Shown piece by piece: positions 9,544 to 21,681 of a stretch of 64,000 nt of DNA. The notes beneath the pieces were generated by a model. The model was not told the origin of the DNA and did not search any database. It saw only the letters and a list, made by a program, of their open reading frames with translations. The stretch is from positions 178,724,388 to 178,788,387 of the forward strand of contig OY986438.1 in assembly GCA_963920525.1 (NCBI GenBank), read 5' to 3'. Source of the DNA: Dichetophora obliterata (Eukaryota > Arthropoda > Insecta > Diptera > Sciomyzidae). The position numbers and the translations under genes were made by a program. Position 1 is the first letter of the stretch. Each line of letters starts with the position of its first letter.

Positions 9544-12500
9544 ATGGTTCTTTTTGAACAAGATTTTTTAAATCAATCTCTAAGTAATGATGATTTTGCC
9601 ATTAGTTATCTTTCCCAATCTTTAAATTTATTATATGATAGTAAATATAAAAATACCCTCTTTGTTGTACATCAAAACATACGCAGCTTATGCAAAAATT
9701 TTGATAACTTAGTTGCTCACTTAAGCTCTTTTGTAAACAGTCCTGATTTGATTTTTTTGTCAGAAACATGGATATATGATGCAGAAATTGGGCACTTTAA
9801 TATCCCAAATTATATATTTGTTTCAGGTTGCAATAATACTAATGCATCTGGTGGTGTTGGTCTTTTTATTAAAAGTAACCTACATTTTAATAGTTTTAGT
9901 TATAATTTTCATAGTTGCGATTTATTAAATGTGAAATGTAATTTTAACGGCCAAATTTTTAAGTTCCTATGTATTTATAGATTAAATTCCATTGCTAATG
10001 ATTTGTTTCTTAATGAGTTGGAAGACGTTTTGTTGGAAGTTGGCTCAGGAAATTGTATCTTGTTAGGTGACTTTATTGTAATTTAGACTTACTGCAGGCA
10101 TCACTGGATACCGATAATTATATGTTTTTGCTTTCGTCTTTCGGGTTGGAATCTGCTATTCTTTCTCCCACACGTATTGCACTTAATTCTGCTACGTGCA
10201 TTGATCACATTTTTATTCGATTATCTGTAAATCTGAAGTGTTTTAGTGCTATTGCAGAATTGGACATAACTAATCACTGCATGACTTGTCTCAATATATT
10301 AAATATTGACTCAGGTAATCAAACTAACTTTTATGAATCGTCAGTGAGGAAGCTTATTAATTATACAATTCTTAATAACTTACTACGTTTTGAGTCATGG
10401 AATGAAGTATATTCTAAGTCTGATGTCTCAATTGCTTTTAATATCTTCTCAACACTTCTTACAGATATTGTCAATCGCTGCACTGAGTTAAGGCGTAAAA
10501 AATATAAACTAAAAAAACTGAAGCCTTGGATTACAAATGATTTAGTAGCTAAAATTAATTCAAAAAACTCTTTATTCAAAAAGTTGAAAAGAAATCGTCA
10601 TTGTGTTGATTTAAGACAAGCTTACAGAGTACTCTGTAAGGAAGTGGCTAGAGAAGTTTCGGCTGCCAAAACAACATGTTACCAATATGCTTTCAACAAC
10701 GCTTTGGGCAATTCACGCAAAGAATGGAAACTTGTTAATGAAATTATAGGAAGATCTTCTTCGAATGACACCTATGTAGACAGAATTGTTGTAAATGGAG
10801 AAATCATTTCGAATAAGCAAAATATAGCCGAGCAATTTAATAAGTTTTTTGTTTCTGTGGGTGAAAATGTTGCAAACCAAAATATTTCCGACCAATCAGT
10901 TTGTAATTGCTCCTGTAGAGATACTGTCACTGATCAATGCTTTGTTTTTACGCCATTCTCGTCTTTTGAGGTGTTTAAAATTATCAGGTCATTGAAAGGT
11001 TCCTTTTCTGCTACTGAAAATAGTTTTTCAAGCAACCTTATAAAAAATATTGCTTTTAATATTGCTGATATTTTGGCTTTTTTATTTAATAAAAGTATTT
11101 TTGATGGTAATTTTCCGGTTAATTTAAAAGCTGCTGAAGTTATTATGTTGTTTAGAAAGGGTGACGGAACGTTGCTTAATAACTACAGACCGATTTCGCT
11201 TCTACCTGTTTTTAGCAAAATTTTTGAAAAAGGTGTAAAATCTCGTATGCTTAGCTTCTTTGGGAAATTTAAGTTTTTTAGCGAATGCCAGTATGGTTTT
11301 CGGAAAGGCCTGTCTACTGAAGAGGTGTTGTTTAATTTTGTTCAAATATTTATAATGGTTTAAACCAGAAAAAGTTCACTGCAGCTCTTTTCTTCGATCT
11401 TGAGATTGGTGCCGAATTTCTCTTCTTCCAAAATTTTTTCTCTAATAAGCCACAATTCCCTAGATTGTAACTCATCTCTAAGCTTAATATTATACATAAA
11501 AGATGTTTTCGTGCAGAAACAAATGCTAATATACTTTAGTTTATACATTAGCCTGTAAAAAACGGCTCACGTATGATCCCCATAATATAATCATACCCTA
11601 AAATTTTATAGAACGACTTTTGATACGGTCGACCATAGGATATTACTAACTAAACTATTTAAATGTGGTTTCAGGGGCTTTATGTTTGATTGGTTCAAGT
11701 ATTATTTGAATTCTCGAACACAAAAGGTCAATATGAGTTTCTTTTTAAGCTCAACTAAAAATATTAACTTAGGTGTTCCACAAGGATTTGTATTGGGCCC
11801 AATTCTTTTCTTAATCTATATCAACTCGTTGTTGAAAGCGCATGAAAAAATGTCTTTTGTGGCGTTTGCTGATGATATGGCTTTTACTTTTATTAGTGGT
11901 TCCCCGCTTAGTCTCAGCGTTGAGATATATTCTAAACTAGAGTGGCTTAGAATATGGTTTCTGCATCACAAACTGGCTATCAGTGGTAAAACAAAACTGA
12001 TGTATTTGAGTCCTAGTGGTAAGGACTTAAATTTTAATAAAATGCATTACCATTGTGGCAAATGTAAAAAATATTTGTGTTATTGTAAAAATTGTGAAAA
12101 AAATGAAGATGCAATTACTTTTTGTCATGATATTGAATGTGATGTGTTTTGTAATTGAAAGTGTTAGCTCCTTTAAATATCTAGGAATCATAATTGATAG
12201 TAAGCTGAATTGGCTTGAACATATTTGTGCTATCAAAAAATATCTATTATCTGTTAATCGGAGTATGTTTTGTCTAAAATCCTTGTGCGCTCGTAAACTA
12301 CTAAAAGCAATTTATTATGGCATTTGCCAATCAAAATTGGAGTTTGGGTTAACTTGTTGGGGTGGCACCCACAACAACAAAATTAGGCACATTCTTATAG
12401 CTCAAAAACAAATCATTAGAATAATTTGTGGAAAAAATAGTACTCATAATATTAGAAATATTGAGGTTAACCATATCTTAATCAAATCAATCAAATCATG

Positions 12501-12555
12501 GATTGCGAATTTGGATTTTCTTAGAATTGATGAATTGTTTATTGTTAACTCTTGA
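9544..12555 (+). pseudogene. LINE A endonuclease-reverse transcriptase, broken
   Basis: The apurinic-like endonuclease is seen in HQNIRSLCKNFDNL, LIFLSETWIYD, GVGLF and LLGDF. The frame shifts near 10075, then resumes at CNLDLLQASL and runs through CIDHIF to the RT fingers (NNYRPISLLPVFSKIFEK, YGFRKGLST) up to about 11345. A frame change and an insert of about 207 bp (11401-11607) split the first catalytic block, which resumes as FDTVDHRIL. The second block is intact: GVPQG and FADDMAF (11872 region). A last frame change near 12150 leads into the thumb (SFKYLGIIIDSKLNW). Just before the thumb lies a cysteine-dense stretch (CGKCKKYLCYCKNC, 12056-12098). With at least three frame breaks the copy is dead, but it is long for its age. 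Confidence 0.85.
11401..11607. other. Insert inside LINE A reverse transcriptase
   Basis: The RT reads ALFFDL up to about 11401 and resumes with TTFDTVDH at about 11607. The intervening sequence has no RT counterpart. I found no clear terminal repeats or target duplication, so its origin is unknown. Confidence 0.5.
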
Positions 12556-12918
12556 ATACTGGGCGAATTATTATATTATATAATTATTTTCTTTATTAAA
12601 TTGTTCCCCACTTAATTAATTAATTAGCTTATAAAATTTTACTCATGTTTCACTCATTTATACTTATATCATATTTGCAGGGCATTCCCTGCAGATGAGT
12701 GTCGGGTGTGACGATCCCGCTGATCCCGAGTTGTTGCTGTAGTTTTAAGTTTTCATATCAATTTCTTTTCAGTTGGTCTTACTATTGGATAGCATGTCGA
12801 CACTAGCCCTCATAGCTACAGACATGCAATCCTGTTCATTTTAAGTTTAATTATTCTCTGTGGCTTGTTTAAATTGTAAGAACTTTGTCAATAAAAAAAA
12901 AAAATTAAAAAAAAAATA

Positions 12919-14769
12919 ACCAAAAGCCCTAGTTTTTGCCACATTCCAGGTAGAATTTGGCCCCTTGGTGGTTTCAAGTTGTATATTGTATTTACAATTT
13001 CTTACAGTTTATTCTATTTACTTATTATGTTAAACATTTCCAAAAACATTACAGTCAATACACCATTCTTTGAATGAAAATATAAAATTTTTACCACATC
13101 AAATTGCTGTTGATATATATAAATTGTTACATAAATGTGGGAAAGGGGTCAGACGAACGCGGACGGACATAGACGGATGACCAATGGTTAAGAATTTAAT
13201 ATAAGCAGACTATTATTTTAAACTACCAACTCTCTACAAAATACACCTTACTGAAATAATCTAAACAACAAAAGATTTTGAAAATAAATATGAAAACTAA
13301 AACTTTTTGTACTGAAGAGAATATGAAAAAATCTCGAAACGAACGCTACGAAAATATTGTTAAAAAATATAAAATTGTTAAAAAATTGAAAATGTAAAGC
13401 AAAAGAAATATATTAATAAATCGTTGGAAGATTATTTAAAAACGGAACGCGTATTTTTACTTAGATGGAAGCAAACGACGTTCCTACATAAATTTATACA
13501 AAACTTCATAAAAACTGTTTAAATAAACACAAAGTCAAGTAATTTCAAAAAAGATAAAAATAATAACTTCTTCTTAACAATAAGAATTTTTCTCTCGTTT
13601 TTTCAACCAAAATTGTTGAAGTCATAGGACAAACGCAACATTGAAATTAACAAATATCTCGAAAAGGTAGGTATATTTAAAAAAAAATCATATCTATATG
13701 AAAAGTGTAAATAGCAAATCAAATAAAATGCATTTATAGACTAATGTGAAGAACATGTTTCCAAAAAGTTTCAGATTTATTTAATGTTCTCCACATGCCT
13801 GTTTCAGGGATCAAAGTAGGACCTTTTTTTAAACCGTAGTTCTTCGTATAGAAAAATTTTATTATTCCATGTTGATGTGCATATTTCTACATATATCCAT
13901 ATACTTTGTGTTGATTTAAAAATGAAATGAAATAATTTTATTGTATGTTTAAGTACAGAAAATATAAATAAAAATTCAATTTATTTGCAATGCAATCCGT
14001 GCAAACATTTTTGTTGTGATATGCTTAAAAAAAAAGTATTTAGGCAGAGATACTACACCAACTCATGATTGTATTCTGCCTTCTGGTTTTTCATTTATTC
14101 CAGTTTGAAGTAAAGAAGAAGAAAGCATGAAGTACAAAAAGAAGAAGGTAGAATCCTGTTAATACTACCTTACTAGATAAATCTTGCTGCAACGTGCATG
14201 GTGAATTAATCTACACCTCAACGTCAGGAATTGAAGTTTTTAAATATTTGGAAAAAAATTATAATTGAGATACTTAAAGTACATGATTTCGGTTGATGTA
14301 AGCTTAGATACCAAAACTAAAAGAGGTCACAGGATCTAATGCAATATCTCAAAACTCAACAAATTTTATGAATGTTTTTGATTTTTTACTCTTTAATGGT
14401 TAATTGTAAAAATAAGATAATCATATTTTTTTATAAGAAAAACATTTTTTTATGAAGCAAATGCAATTGCAATGGTAATTATATATGTTATAAAAAAAGT
14501 TTCAACCTACTATGAAAAAATAAAAAACAAAGAAATTGCTAAATTTCGGATGTCGAATGGGTGCCGATCCAAAGTTACGCAACTTAAAAAAATGAATGAC
14601 TTCGGTTTTTAGTAGAACATAACTTTCCATAAGATCATTCTCAAATTTTTTTGTTAAAATCAGAAACTATGCAGCTCACCAATTAGATGATTTCATATGG
14701 ATTGACAATAAGTATTTGTATGTAAAATATCAAAATAATGTAGTAGTACCGCATGACCACAACACACCA
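12919..14769. other. No recognisable gene
   Basis: AT-rich unique sequence with a short GACGGACATAGACGG-type purine stretch near 13160. No ORF, transposon end or tandem repeat worth naming. Confidence 0.45.
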
Positions 14770-16129
14770 CACTCTAAAAAATATTTGTTGAAATTTATTG
14801 CAATAGTTGAAGGCAATCGTTTTACTACCACAGTTATAGTAAAATTAGTCCCGCACGTTTTACTACCATAATTGCAGAAAAATTAAATACCTAGTTTATC
14901 TTTACTATAAAAGTAAAATTCAACAATATATAGTAGTACTATTGTAGTTAAATTCAACAACCGTGTGTTAATTTTACTACTTATTTAGTTGTAAACCTCA
15001 ATAAAAGAGTAGTAATATTACTACTACTGTTGTAGTACTTATTTAAGACCCTGTTATATACAATATAATACTTAAGAAGCTTATTTTTAGTATTTAAAAA
15101 ATATTTTTTATTAATCATTAAATTTTTTTGTTTAATAGATTATAAAAGTAAGTTATACAGTATTTAAAACAAAAAATTTTTAATTCACTTAAATATACTT
15201 AAAAATAATATCATTTACTTAAATTTTTTAGTATGCAACAAAAATAGAAATCTTCCAGGTTAAAAATAGTATGTTTATTATATAAATCATAATCGCGAAT
15301 AACGTTGTAAGCGACAATAATTTTTTTTACTCAGTTCTGTTTTTATATAATATAAAAGAGTAATTCTAACAGGTATTCGCAAAAAAAAAAAAAAAACACA
15401 TTTTAAGAAAAAATGTTTCTTACAACTTTATTCGCTATTATGCTTCATATATAAATATATATAAGGACATATTTTTAAGTACGCAAATAAAATAAATAAA
15501 AAGTAATGTTTTAAAAGTTTATATAAGGGCACAAAAAAATCTTCAAAATATATGTATTTATTATAAGCATTTTTAATTTCTGGAATTAATAAAAATAAAA
15601 AGACAATTCATAAACTTAAAGTTTTTAAAGGACAAACTATAAAAAGTTTTTTCATTTTTTTTAGTTATTTTTCCAACTGCTCAAGTTTTTTTATTAATAT
15701 GTTTATTTTTCTAAGGTTACTCAAATTTCTCTTATGTTCTCATAATTGGGAGGGATAAAATTTAAATAAAAATCTCACTAAAAACTCACAACTTTGAGAT
15801 AAGTCTTAAGGATAAGCAGTGCTTAATATATAGTAGTAGTAGATTACTTGACATGCTAAGTCTATTATATCGAAATTTTCCTTTATTGATGTGAAGTGTC
15901 CTTCGAACCATACATATGAAATGGATTTAGCAACTTCTTCTGATGATTTGTCTACAAAATGAAAAGAAGTTATTTAGAGTTAAAAGGTTTCTTTTATAAT
16001 TTATAGCAATTATAGATATCCATGGTGTCAAAATAATTGATATCATAATTAAACATAATTTATTTCTTCGTTTGTGCATTTATTTATATAAATTGAGTTT
16101 GAGTTTAACTTTAAAAAACAAACTGCGTG

Positions 16130-18093
16130 ATTTTGAAGAATAACTTGTCTAATATAAACTGGAATTCTATTCTAAATATTTATACAAAAAGTTTATCTTC
16201 TCAGAGTCTTGATGATGCGGTATATGTATGCGTTTAATAGAACGCAAAATGCTTGTTTTCTTAAGGCAGTTCCGCAAAGGAAACCCTCTTTGACATCGGG
16301 TCCGGTATGGCACACAAATGAATTAAGAAAAATGAGAAACTTGAAATCTAAATACTATAAAAAATATCAAAAAACACATAACATATGCAATTTTGGATGC
16401 TATACCTCGATTAAATACAGTTACCAACAGTTATGCAAACAATCCTATAATATCTACTTAACAAAAGTAAAATTAAACATCAAATCTGGTGCTAAATCCT
16501 TCTGGAACTTTGTTAACACAAAACGTAAGATTGATTCCTATCCTTCTTTTATGAAGTATAATTCTGTTGAGTCTGATAATGACAAAAGTATTTGCAATCT
16601 TTTTGCTGACTTTTTCGAGGCAACTTATTCATCATCGTCCTATGATTATTTAAGTTATCCTTTTAATATTCAATCTGGGGATATTTATTTCCCAATAATT
16701 GACACAAACACAGTCTTATCATTTTTAAAAAATATTAAAACATCATATAAAGGTGGTCCTGATAACATACCTTCATGTATATGAAAATACTGCTGTGAAG
16801 AATTAGTAACTCCAATCTCTTTACTATTTACTTCATCATTAAAATCCTGCTATTTTCCTGCAGCCTGGAAGCATTCATTTATCATTCCGCTGCATAAATC
16901 CGGAAATAGGTCTTTAATTGATAACTACCGTGGCATCGCAAAATTAAGCGCTTTGCCTAAACTTTTAGAGGCAATTGTTACATCACGACTATCGCATAGC
17001 GTTAAATCTTTAATGTCTCCTTTCCAACATGGATTCCTTTCTGGAAAATCTACTGTTACTAACCTTCTCGAATTTACATCAAAAACTATAGAAAACTTTG
17101 GAAAAGGCATGCAGACTGATGTTATTTACACGGATTTTAGCAAAGCTTTTGACGTTGTAAATCACAAACTTTTGATCTTTAAATTACATCTTGTTGGTTT
17201 TCCTATACCGTTGGTAAAGTGGATTGAATCTTACAATCTTACGCAATAGAATACAATCTGTTATTTTTAAGCTTAATAAATCACATGAGTTTCCTGTTAC
17301 TTCAGGAGTACCTCAAGGAAGTCATCTTGGGCCCCTTCTGTTTCTACTTTTTATAAACGATTTGCTATCTGTCATAATGCATTCCAGCATCTTAATGTTT
17401 GCTGACGACGTCAAACTCTTCCTTTCTTTTAAAAACGATAATGACGCTGTATTTTTGCAAGCCGACATTGATCATCTTCATAACTGGTGCAAAACGAACC
17501 GTATGAACCTCAACATGAAGAAATGCAAGCATATGTCTTTCTCGCGCAAACCACCAATTAAATGTACCTTCAAAATTTGTGGTTATCCTTTGGAATCCTT
17601 AGATATTTTCAATGATCTTGGAGTTACAATGGATCCTAAACTACGCTTAAATATTCATGTAAATAAAATAATAAATAAAGAAAATAGTACTTTAGGATTT
17701 ATTAAACGTTGGGCAAAAGAGTTTAATGATTCATTCATAACGAAAACCTTATTTACTTCCCTACCATCTTATGAATATCGGTTACAACTCTTAAATCTTC
17801 CTTCTTTAAAAAATCAGAGAATTATGATAAATGCTTGTTGGATTACAAAACTTTTACATGGATATGTCAACAGTCCATATTTATTGAGTAAAGTATATTT
17901 TAATATTCCTCTTCGTCCTAGAAGATCTTTTGAGTTACTCCACATGAACTTTTGCAGAACTAATTATTTGCAAAATGAACCTCTTAGAAGCGCTTGCGGT
18001 AATTTTAATTTTGTATCTGATGTTATATCCTTAAATGAATCCATGGACTCAATCAAACATAAAATTATAGATTACCTGCGGTACCGTCGTTGA
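16130..18093 (+). pseudogene. LINE C reverse transcriptase, broken
   Basis: The linker (LSNINWNSILN, then KAVPQRKPSLTSGPVWH, SYNIYLTKVKLNIKSG) leads into the RT. An in-frame TGA lies at 16782-16784, just after KGGPDNIPSCI, and the same frame then continues with NYRGIAKLSALPKLLE and FQHGFLSGKST. The catalytic blocks are readable: TDFSKAFDVVNHKLL near 17130, GVPQGSHLGPLLF and MFADDVKLF near 17400, then thumb and C-terminal sequence to 18093. Frame changes occur near 16205 and 17249. The catalytic residues survive but the frame does not. Confidence 0.85.
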
Positions 18094-18887
18094 TTATGTA
18101 AAGTTCTTTCAAACATATATCTGATGCATCGGGTGATTTGTAAACACATTAATATAACAATCAAAATGGATAAATGGACCTAAGCGTAAAATGGAAAATT
18201 TTGGTGAATAAACATCTAAATAATCTGAATGGACCTAAACCTGGGATCTTCAGTTGCCTCATATCTTCATGATGATTGTAACTACACTTGTCGACGGTAC
18301 CGTTGTGTCTTGGGTCTTTTTACCTCTTGAAACACTACGTTAGATCGATTTGTAATACATTATTATGAGTGGCCGATAAGACCTAGTTTGTCTTGGTGCC
18401 TGCGTTCGCAACTGGTTTTCTTTATTTTATGAAAATTGGTTTGGTGAAGTTGACCTAGCTTGTCGAGTAACCACCCTGTCAAGCCAGAATCTCACCGGCT
18501 TCAGGAAGACAGAACGATATGTATTATATATATACCTATTGGAGTGATGTTTTATTGGGTATGAGACCTTGTTTGCCACACGACTCCGTCGTATACAAAA
18601 ATTGTTGCTAACTTGACCTTGTTTGTCTTGAAAACGCAACCCTGCTTTGCTGTCTGATATCATCGATTTTGACTTAACTTTTTTCTTTGTTATTTTTTAT
18701 ACTTTAATAAGAGTATATACTTTAAGCAATTTATTAAAACTTTTTAGTTTGTTAATAATACAAGATTTCAATCAAAACCATACTCTATATTTTTGAATTG
18801 TATTAAATATCTTATTTTATAATTTTAAATTTTCTATAAAACCTGTTAAGGTTTAGCAATCAAGTAAATAAATAAATAAATAAAATA
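16130..18887 (+). mobile_element. LINE C: 5'-truncated non-LTR element with (TAAA)n tail
   Basis: The coding remnant (16130-18093) is followed by a 3' UTR of about 0.77 kb that ends in AAGTAAATAAATAAATAAA near 18887. Tails of short A-rich tandem repeats are typical of CR1/I/jockey-type LINEs. The copy starts after the endonuclease, so it is 5'-truncated. Confidence 0.8.
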
Positions 18888-19609
18888 AGAACCGCACGCT
18901 GCAATCACAAGACACAAATTAACATGTATGCGTTCTTTGAGGCGTCAGTTGCATCAATTACTACTACTTTGGCAGTAAAATCAAACAACAGTTGAGTAAT
19001 TTTACTAAAATAATTGTTGCAAAGCGACGAAATACTGAATTTATTGCAGTTAGATTACACACAAGAACTATAATTTTACTTACTCAAGTAGCATTTTGAA
19101 CAAAATTATTGAAGTAATTTCACTGTAATTTTAGGTGTAAAAATAAGAATTACTAGCCTTTTAGCAGAAAAGTTGTGAAAGTGTTGGCTAATTTTACTAT
19201 TACTAAAGTAGAAAATATGCAATCAATTGTGTAGCACTTTTGGTAGATATTTGCTGTAATTATTCAAAATTTCCATTACTACTAAAGTGCACTTATATTA
19301 ATGCCGTTTTTGTAGTAAATGAGTTATTTACTTAAACTTTAGTAGGAATGTTCAACAGACAAATTGTTGGATATTCAACTATTTAGTAAATTTACTACTT
19401 TTTTAATAGTATTTTAGGAAATCATTCCAAAGTTGTAATAAAATTTCAATTTTGTTGTAATAAAAATAGTGAAATTCCAGGCATTTTTTAGAGTGCTGCT
19501 AAATCATAATTGCTTTAAATGTTTTTTTTTCTTGCATTCATTCATTCGATCGTCTGTTAATGCTTATGGAATGGCATTTGGTCAATGTTGGCGTTGCGAC
19601 AGATTTAGT

Positions 19610-19960
19610 CCCGAGAAACAATTTCATATTTTGTGTTAATAAAGAAGCTGATATATGTCCGGTGCCCGTGTTCGTAAATGTCCGCCCTCTGCACCGAAAG
19701 AAGTGCTAGTTCCGGAAAACCTTTAACAGACACAATGTACGTACAAAGATTGACTCGGGGCACTCGTTAGTTTATTGTGCCCGAATATAGAAGTTCGTTT
19801 TTGAGCAATTTATTGACATAATACAGACTTACTGTGGTACTATTTCAGGTAAGTTTCGAGGTACTTATTGGGTATGTTTCGGTTACATTATAGTTAAGAC
19901 TCGGGCCAGTTTCGATACATATCAGCTTCTTTGACACAATATATGAATTTTGTTCTCGGG
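19610..19960. repeat. Inverted repeat, about 350 bp foldback
   Basis: CCCGAGAAACAATTTCATAT followed by AAAGAAGCTGATAT at 19610-19657 is inverted at 19916-19960 (ATATCAGCTTCTTTGACACA, then TTTTGTTCTCGGG). It is a probable MITE remnant with no coding content. Confidence 0.6.
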
Positions 19961-20144
19961 TCCTGTTCTCAAAAACTTCACAGTTTTTCGTTACTACTCG
20001 CAGCTTTTAAAAATAAAATTGAGTCTGATACTCTGCACTTTTGTGCCTGAGTAGCTTGGTACGGACCATGGTATAATTATTTGACAAGGTAGTAGTGATA
20101 GTATTTTGGTGATCAAGAGTTGTCAAAACCAGCTACAGGAGCTG

Positions 20145-20313
20145 TAGTTTGCTGCTGTTGACTAGCTATGTTTAAGTCGTTGCTTAATTTTTAACTTTTC
20201 TTTGATTCATTACATTTATTCGCGAAGTTTATTGGAATGTTTTTAGTTTGTTGCGGTTGACTAGCTATGTTTAAGTCGTTTCTTGTTTTTTCATTTTCCT
20301 TGATTTATTGCAT
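20145..20313 (+). repeat. Two-copy tandem duplication, 99-bp spacing
   Basis: The segment containing GACTAGCTATGTTTAAGTCG occurs at 20160 and again 99 bp downstream. The flanking matches extend over about 70 bp of each copy, with substitutions. Confidence 0.7.
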
Positions 20314-21513
20314 GAACAGCTAATTTTGACAACTTCCGCTAGTGAGAAAAAAGTAATTATTTCTCAGTAATTATTTAATGGTACGGCCACAAATTGTTTT
20401 CGGGAATGCAAGCAATGCACTCACTGGTATTCTCTAACCTAATTAGCTGCTCAAGTGCAGGCGCAGCATAGTTTCTTAGCTGACTACTCGATGAGTAAAT
20501 GAAAGAAGAACAACTAAAATAGAATTTTACTAAACTGCGGAACAAGATGAGAATGAAAAAGTTGGAAGAAGTTAAGAATTATTAGTAGAACTAATTTGTA
20601 TGTTTTTTTTTTGTCAAATTAATATAAGATTTAGAAAAATAAAAACAGACACATGCAAGACTCAAAAAGCAGCAGTCTCTAGTATGGCATTTTAGCCACA
20701 ATAGTTTTAACCATAACTTCGGAATTATTTTAGATACTCAACAGACCTTACTTCACAACATATAATATTGAGCTGAAATTACTTATTCGAAATAATATTT
20801 AACATTTAATTGAAAATAACAAAAGTAATATAATTTTTAAAGAAAATTTTACTAGAAATCACATTTTTAATAAAAAATACAGGTTGATGAAGATCTTTTA
20901 ATTCACTTTAAACGTAAAAATAGTGAATTTTCCGAATTTTCCTGGTGTGACCATCAAATACTTATATTCATAACACAAACCTCTACTAGTTTTGCATACC
21001 GTTAAAAAGGCCATTTAGTAATCTGATTAAAACGCCATTGTGGAAAGCTTCACTCAAAAATGTTTTTTTCAATAGCATTTTTAGTGAAACAACCTTTGGA
21101 AAACACAAAATTAGCCCATATCTCCCCAGGGTGTCACAATAGACCCCCACTTGCTGTACATTTTTTCTTTTTTTTTGCAAACTCTATCGTAAAATCATAA
21201 AAAAAATTTCACACGTCTAACTTGTATGGAACGGTCCGATGCGGGACACTTAGACCAAACCGCAAAACCATAATCGGCCATCTAATTTTATAATCATTAT
21301 AGCAATTAAAAAATTTTGTTTCGTGTTTTGTAAAACTATTTCTATATTAAAATATTTAAAATTTATTTTTGCCCAAAATGAAATCAATTCTATTTTTTTC
21401 ATATCTGTTCAATCATAGCAATTCAATATAACAATTTTTTAATTTTTACGAATACGAAATTTTTTGTTTTTATTGACAGGGAAATCGTAAAGTCTTAGAA
21501 AACAGATTTCGTA
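20314..21513. other. No recognisable gene
   Basis: AT-rich sequence with chance frames only. Confidence 0.45.
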
Positions 21514-21681
21514 ATGATTATACATGAAATCATAATTATTCTACACAAAGTCATAATGATTATATATGAAACCGTCATGATTCTACATGAAATCATAATG
21601 ATTCGACATGAAATTATAATGATTCTACATGAAATCAAAATGAATCTACACGAAATCATAATGATTTTACATGAAATCATG
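21514..21681 (+). repeat. 21-bp minisatellite, eight units
   Basis: Units of the form ATGATTCTACATGAAATCAT plus A repeat eight times with one to four changes each. Because 21 is a multiple of three, both strands stay open here (21514-21744 plus, 21495-21728 minus), so the frames are by-products of the repeat. TCATTATGATTTTAC near 21873 is a stray relative. Confidence 0.85.

Larger units (their letters stand above)
9544..12918 (+). mobile_element. LINE A: non-LTR retrotransposon, ORF2 and 3' end
   Basis: Endonuclease and reverse transcriptase coding sequence is followed by a 3' UTR (12556-12890) and an AATAAA/A-rich tail ending near 12918. No ORF1 is visible upstream, so the copy is probably truncated at or near the ORF2 start. 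The jockey/CR1-type domain order supports a LINE. The exact clade needs a phylogeny. Confidence 0.85.
14770..19495. mobile_element. Interval with CACTCTAAAAAAT inverted ends, LINE nested inside
   Basis: The left end CACTCTAAAAAATATTTG and the right end ATTTTTTAGAGTG are inverted copies for 13 bp, followed by looser matching (TGAAATTTATT versus GGAATTTCACTATT). Both subterminal zones (14800-15050 and 18940-19480) are packed with degenerate GTAGTA/TTTTACTAC words found nowhere else in the window at such density. The middle is AT-rich and holds LINE C. I see no transposase and no target duplication. The best reading is a DNA transposon or large MITE later enlarged by insertions. Confidence 0.5.
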
